Below, piece by piece: positions 60,430-64,000 of a stretch of DNA of 64,000 bases. Numbering within the stretch: the first letter of the stretch is position 1; the number at the start of each line of letters is the position of its first letter. The stretch covers positions 11,036,001 through 11,100,000 of the forward strand of contig JAYKYS010000012.1 in NCBI GenBank assembly GCA_036924285.1, in the 5' to 3' direction. The notes under the pieces are model-generated. The model was not told the DNA's origin, searched no databases, and saw only the letters and a list, made by a program, of their open reading frames with translations. The DNA is from Asterella californica (Eukaryota > Streptophyta > Marchantiopsida > Marchantiales > Aytoniaceae). A program made the translations under genes and the position numbers.

Positions 60430-60860
60430 GAAGGGGTGGAATTTTAGACCGTCAAAGTTTTCTAAATATACTTAATTAAATTTAAATGACTAAATTTAAA
60501 TTCCACACTGCTTTGACTACACATTGTCATTGCAATCACTGAAAATCCATAAGCAACACCTCTGGATTGAACTTTTTTTGATATTATGCGTCTGATTTCT
60601 ATCAGTATAAATATTTTTAATTTTTTAATATTAATTTATAACCTAACCTTTCCAAGACGAACGTTTAAGACATAAATTAAGAATCATGTATATTCTCCTT
60701 CTTCCGAACTTGGAAGAGAATGAATATACATGGTTGTTAATATTCATCCTCTTCTAATAAAATAGGGTTTAATCTACGGACTCAAACCTAGCTTTTATGG
60801 ATTTCCCATAAAAGGTTACGTACCACCTCTTAAATTTACAGTCACTGGATTTATTTCGTG
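60430..60860. mobile_element. Foldback MITE-like element (copy 2) with central hairpin
   Basis: The left arm (about 60440-60560) shares AAATTTAAATGACTAAATTTAAA-type and AAATCCATAAGCAAC sequence with the arms of the element at 7.0-7.5 kb; the right arm (about 60785-60850) is its diverged inverse. The central hairpin (about 60687-60734) is CATGTATATTC..CTTCTTCC, loop, GGAAGAG..GAATATACATG. It is strongly diverged from copy 1. Confidence 0.55.
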
Positions 60861-61505
60861 TATGGTTGTAAATTATTACTTTTTATATTTTTGAAAAATA
60901 ATGAGTCGAATCACTACAGAAGGTCTGCAGTCCCTGACATTTTTTGACATTTTTAATTATGACTTCTCATATGAATCTTATAAATGTCTATAGAATTTAT
61001 TGTTTTGTAGTCTGTTAACTTTTAATATTTACAATAAACATCAATATTTTACATTATTTTCTTTGAGATTTAAACTTCATATTTCCATTTCTTATATCAC
61101 AAAAAAAAGAAAATATTTAAAAAAGAAAAGAAGGACAAGTTTGACTCCTCCTTTCGCGACAAGAGCGGATCTACATCAAACGTTTTCTCTCTATTTTCTT
61201 GCTTGTCCTCTTCTTTTTTCTAGTCGAAAGCTCAATTTGCATCTAAAATAATGTTTTTGGCAGAGAGAAGGAAAAAGACGAGCGTTGTGCATGGAACTTA
61301 AATTCTCAACGAGGATTGGAGAATGACAGAATAACTCATGATAAAATATTTTTCTGTAATATTTGTTGTTGCTTCTGGTTCTTCGTTCCGATAGACCAGG
61401 ATGGATGCAGCGTTCAGGTTAGAGATAAAAGTGTAGACGTTAATTGAATTAAATAGCAACACTATGTTAACTATAATGGACTGCTCTTTCTATATACAAA
61501 AGACA

Positions 61506-61572
61506 TCTAGTTCATTGGTAAGAGTGAGGTATGGAGACTCGATTGCCTGAGTTCGATCTTGACTTAGACTGA
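61506..61572 (+). other. tRNA-like pol III promoter, possible SINE head
   Basis: TAGTTCATTGG (A-box-like, 61508-61518) is followed at ~31 bp by GAGTTCGATCT (B-box-like, 61550). No full cloverleaf could be drawn, so it is more likely a tRNA-derived SINE start than a working tRNA. Confidence 0.35.
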
Positions 61573-61817
61573 GAAAACCCGTAAATGAAGAATGATAAGC
61601 TTACGCTTGAACTATATTTCTATCCAGGGAAGCAAATGCAAATGCTACTGCAATCTTTCAATCTTTCCTTATAAATATTTAAATTACATATCACATCATA
61701 GAGGAAAAATACATATGAAAGACATCAGAAACATATCAATACATGAGATCAAAGTCCATCAGTTTCTTAAACCACAAGTTGTGGTATATAAGCAGCAACC
61801 CTGCATTGTAACAAATG

Positions 61818-61892
61818 CGTCGTAGTTTAGATGGTTGAGGTTTGAACATGAGGAGGCATAGGTCTCAAGTTTGAATCCTGTGTGAATTAAAA
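61818..61892 (+). other. tRNA-like pol III promoter, possible SINE head
   Basis: TAGTTTAGATGG (61823-61834) fits the A-box consensus TRGYNNARNNGG, and AGTTTGAATCC (61868-61878) fits the B box. The acceptor stem does not pair, arguing against a real tRNA. Confidence 0.45.
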
Positions 61893-63607
61893 TTGTTGTC
61901 AAAAAATCTAATTTTGGTTGTAAGTTCCGGCAAATTCTCTCGAGAAACTGAATTCCATAAATTTAATTTTGATTCTAGGTGAGTTGATCACTGTAACAAG
62001 ATTTGCACTCATTGTAACAAGAGTCTATTCGATAAGAGAACTTTCTAAAATTCAAAGAAAGCATATTTTTTCTCTATGGTTCATATCACAGCTTGCATTT
62101 CTGGCTTATTTCTCAGTCGTCAGATCTCACTTTGAAGACATCTACGGCTCCATTTTGTAGGTCTCAAGATTCTGATCAATTTGAGCTCAAGATCACCATC
62201 TTTAAACAACGAATACAAACATGACAGAATAGCACAATTTTGATAGACTAACCGCCGGAACTAATCTCTGGAATTTGAACTGAAACTGATTTTCCAGTGG
62301 GATATCCCACTATTAGTAGTGGTACTTGTGGTTTAAGTATCTTGTCACTTATAACTCCGTGCGTGCAATCAACAACCCCGATCGAATTTGACACCAAAAA
62401 GAGAGTCAACTCATTGCAAGCGCATTTGTAACTTGACTTGGGCAGGTTACTTTAATTATTTACTTGGTCAGACCAATGTGTCATGTGCTTGGTAAGATCG
62501 CTATGCCAAAATGTTACTTGGTCAAGCCTTTGGTTGGTTATATATTGTAACCGAATGTCACATCAATAATGCATGTACATATGGTTAAGAAGATGATTAT
62601 GACAAACATACATCGGTGAATATAAGAAGTGCGATTAGAGTGGAGACGATACTCTTGGCATTGAGCTCTGTTTGTATATATCATATATGTTTACTTGATT
62701 TGAGCCACATGAGGTGTTAACCGCGAATTAGATTGAATGGTATATGGTGTACTCATCCCAACTCGAGCTAACTACGACAGTTGATGTGTGTAAGTGTGTA
62801 GATGTAAACACGTGCAAGAAAAAATAAGATACTTTAAATTATTATTGTAAAATGTTTAAAATTAATAGAACTAAAAAATATTTTTTTTATCTTGAAATTT
62901 CAGTAAAACTAGAATATATTTTATAAAAAAGAAAGATTCATTGGAGAATATATTATATTTATAAAAAAGGATATTTTACATTTGATTTTTCGAAAATAAA
63001 GATACTGAAATACTTCTTGACTCGCACGTGATATTATCAAAATACAAAAAGTTGTCCCCCGAGTTGAAATTAAAGCGAACATATGATCTGGATCATATAT
63101 GTTGGATTACCACAAATGTGTCAAAGGATTGTGCTTTGAGGTATGTCTCTATTATAATAATTACATCAATGTAGTAGACAAGGTTTCTCTTTTACACCGT
63201 ATAAGCATAAAAAACATTATTTTCATCAAAGATAAAGGTTGACTTGCTCTGTACTACAGTTTAACTGAGAAGTTCTTCATATCAAACAGTCAACAAACTA
63301 AAAAATGACTACTTAGGTTCTATATACGACCCAACATCCCGGAATTTTGACCAACCCCTTGTCACAAGGTCTTATGGTCCTAATCACATCCACTTAAGGT
63401 CTCACTACTTATTTACTAATCACAAACTACACTCAAATTCCTTTTCATAACCTCAAAAAACTACATGTATGACATTTCGTCTCGACTAGATGACAAAACA
63501 TAACAATGTGCTTTCTTACTTTCGAATCACAACTTGACATCACAACAGCTAAGACTACCAGTTGCACTTCAGATAACACAAGTTCGATGAAAATAATCAT
63601 GACCTAA
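61893..63607. other. AT-rich intergenic, nothing recognised
   Basis: Long A/T runs, no supported gene. The last few hundred bases may hold the 5' part of the Helitron whose coding frame opens at 63608. Confidence 0.4.
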
Positions 63608-64000
63608 ACACAAACACTGATACATTTATTGCAAAACTTTTTAGATCCTGAAATGATTTACGCCAATGAAAAGTACAAACTTATTGTGGCTCCTAGCGAG
63701 GGATATCACCCTTTGAGTTTATTCAAAGATGAATTTTGTGAAGAGACTAATTTTCCTTGTTTGTTTTTTGGCAACGGAAGAAACAAACAAATCATTTCGC
63801 AGATGTCGTATCACAAACTAGCTTCATGGGAATTATTATACAAAACTCATAAATTTGCTAGACATTTACCAAACATCTTTTTCAAGATGTCCAAAATCTG
63901 CATCGAGAAAATTCTAAGTATTTCTTGGATTCGAGTGAGAAAAAGTAAACTACAAGGCTCTCCTTTGACGGCGAAGTTTCAAACAACAACTTCTTATATC
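63608..64000 (+). CDS. Helitron-type replicase/helicase, N-terminal fragment, runs off right edge
   Basis: One frame stays open for 131 codons to the window end (preceding stop TAA at 63605-63607; first ATG 63653). It reads LIVAPSEGYHPLSLFKDEF, NFPCLFFG, then SYHKLASWELL, KFARHLPNIFFKMSK and KSKLQGSPLTA. This series (APGEG.KP.SLF.D..EE..FP.LFxG, S..I...ELR..DRR.A..v.NIFFK, K....LTA) is typical of the region N-terminal to the Rep and Pif1-like helicase domains in Helitron transposons. The absence of stops suggests a young copy. Rep, helicase and the 3' hairpin would lie to the right. Confidence 0.65.

Noticed and set aside
61818..61892. A functional tRNA gene
   Set aside because: A and B boxes fit but acceptor and anticodon stems do not pair.

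Overview
The window is nuclear DNA of a streptophyte plant. It has spliced plant genes with GT..AG introns, plant-type Ty3/gypsy, chromovirus, LINE, Mutator, pogo and Helitron relics, and two genes whose best matches are plant proteins. The land-plant proteins I could compare from memory are clearly diverged from the copies here, so an early-diverging lineage (bryophyte, lycophyte or charophyte) is likely. The species cannot be fixed from this sequence.

Host genes. (1) At 45-4838, minus strand, lie the first 11 exons of an isochorismate synthase (ICS/MenF) gene that runs off the left edge. It could be a stand-alone ICS or the MenF part of a PHYLLO fusion. (2) At 35369-40608, plus strand, is a complete 9-exon orthologue of PRD1, a meiotic double-strand-break factor, about 1346 codons with every exon phase consistent. 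Everything else recognised is mobile DNA or its debris.

Centrepiece. A nearly 10 kb Ty3/gypsy element (22159-32063, minus strand, flanked by TCTA on both sides) carries, between its protease and its reverse transcriptase, a cytosine-5 DNA methyltransferase domain with motifs I, II, IV (PCQ), VI (ENV), VIII, IX and X in canonical order. After its integrase it carries a PHD finger. The order is gag, PR, C5-MTase, RT, RNase H, IN, PHD. The copy has several stops and two frameshifts, but its two LTR cores differ at only 4 of 292 positions, so the family moved recently. Two older fragments of the same family lie at 7515-8750 (plus) and 10063-12345 (minus); both keep the PHD region.

Other regions. 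At 12346-20713 a decayed chromovirus is split by a 5952-bp LTR-type insertion (12964-18915, target duplication TGGCT). That insertion is extraordinarily rich in GAAGAC/GTCTTC and encodes a gag-like protein with a globular domain and a coiled coil; a cousin of the globular domain lies at 50.5-50.9 kb. At 32874-33619 is a 746-bp pogo/Tigger derivative that keeps only CENP-B-type DNA-binding domains. At 41964-43026 is a decayed MULE-like transposase. At 44309-49212 is a decayed LTR element with a CCHC gag and a very long LTR. At about 53-53.9 kb is a LINE-like tail. At 56909-57279 is a Mutator-type MITE with a perfect 9-bp duplication. A foldback MITE family occurs at 7.0 and 60.4 kb. At the right edge (63608-64000) is the start of a Helitron-type replicase/helicase reading frame.
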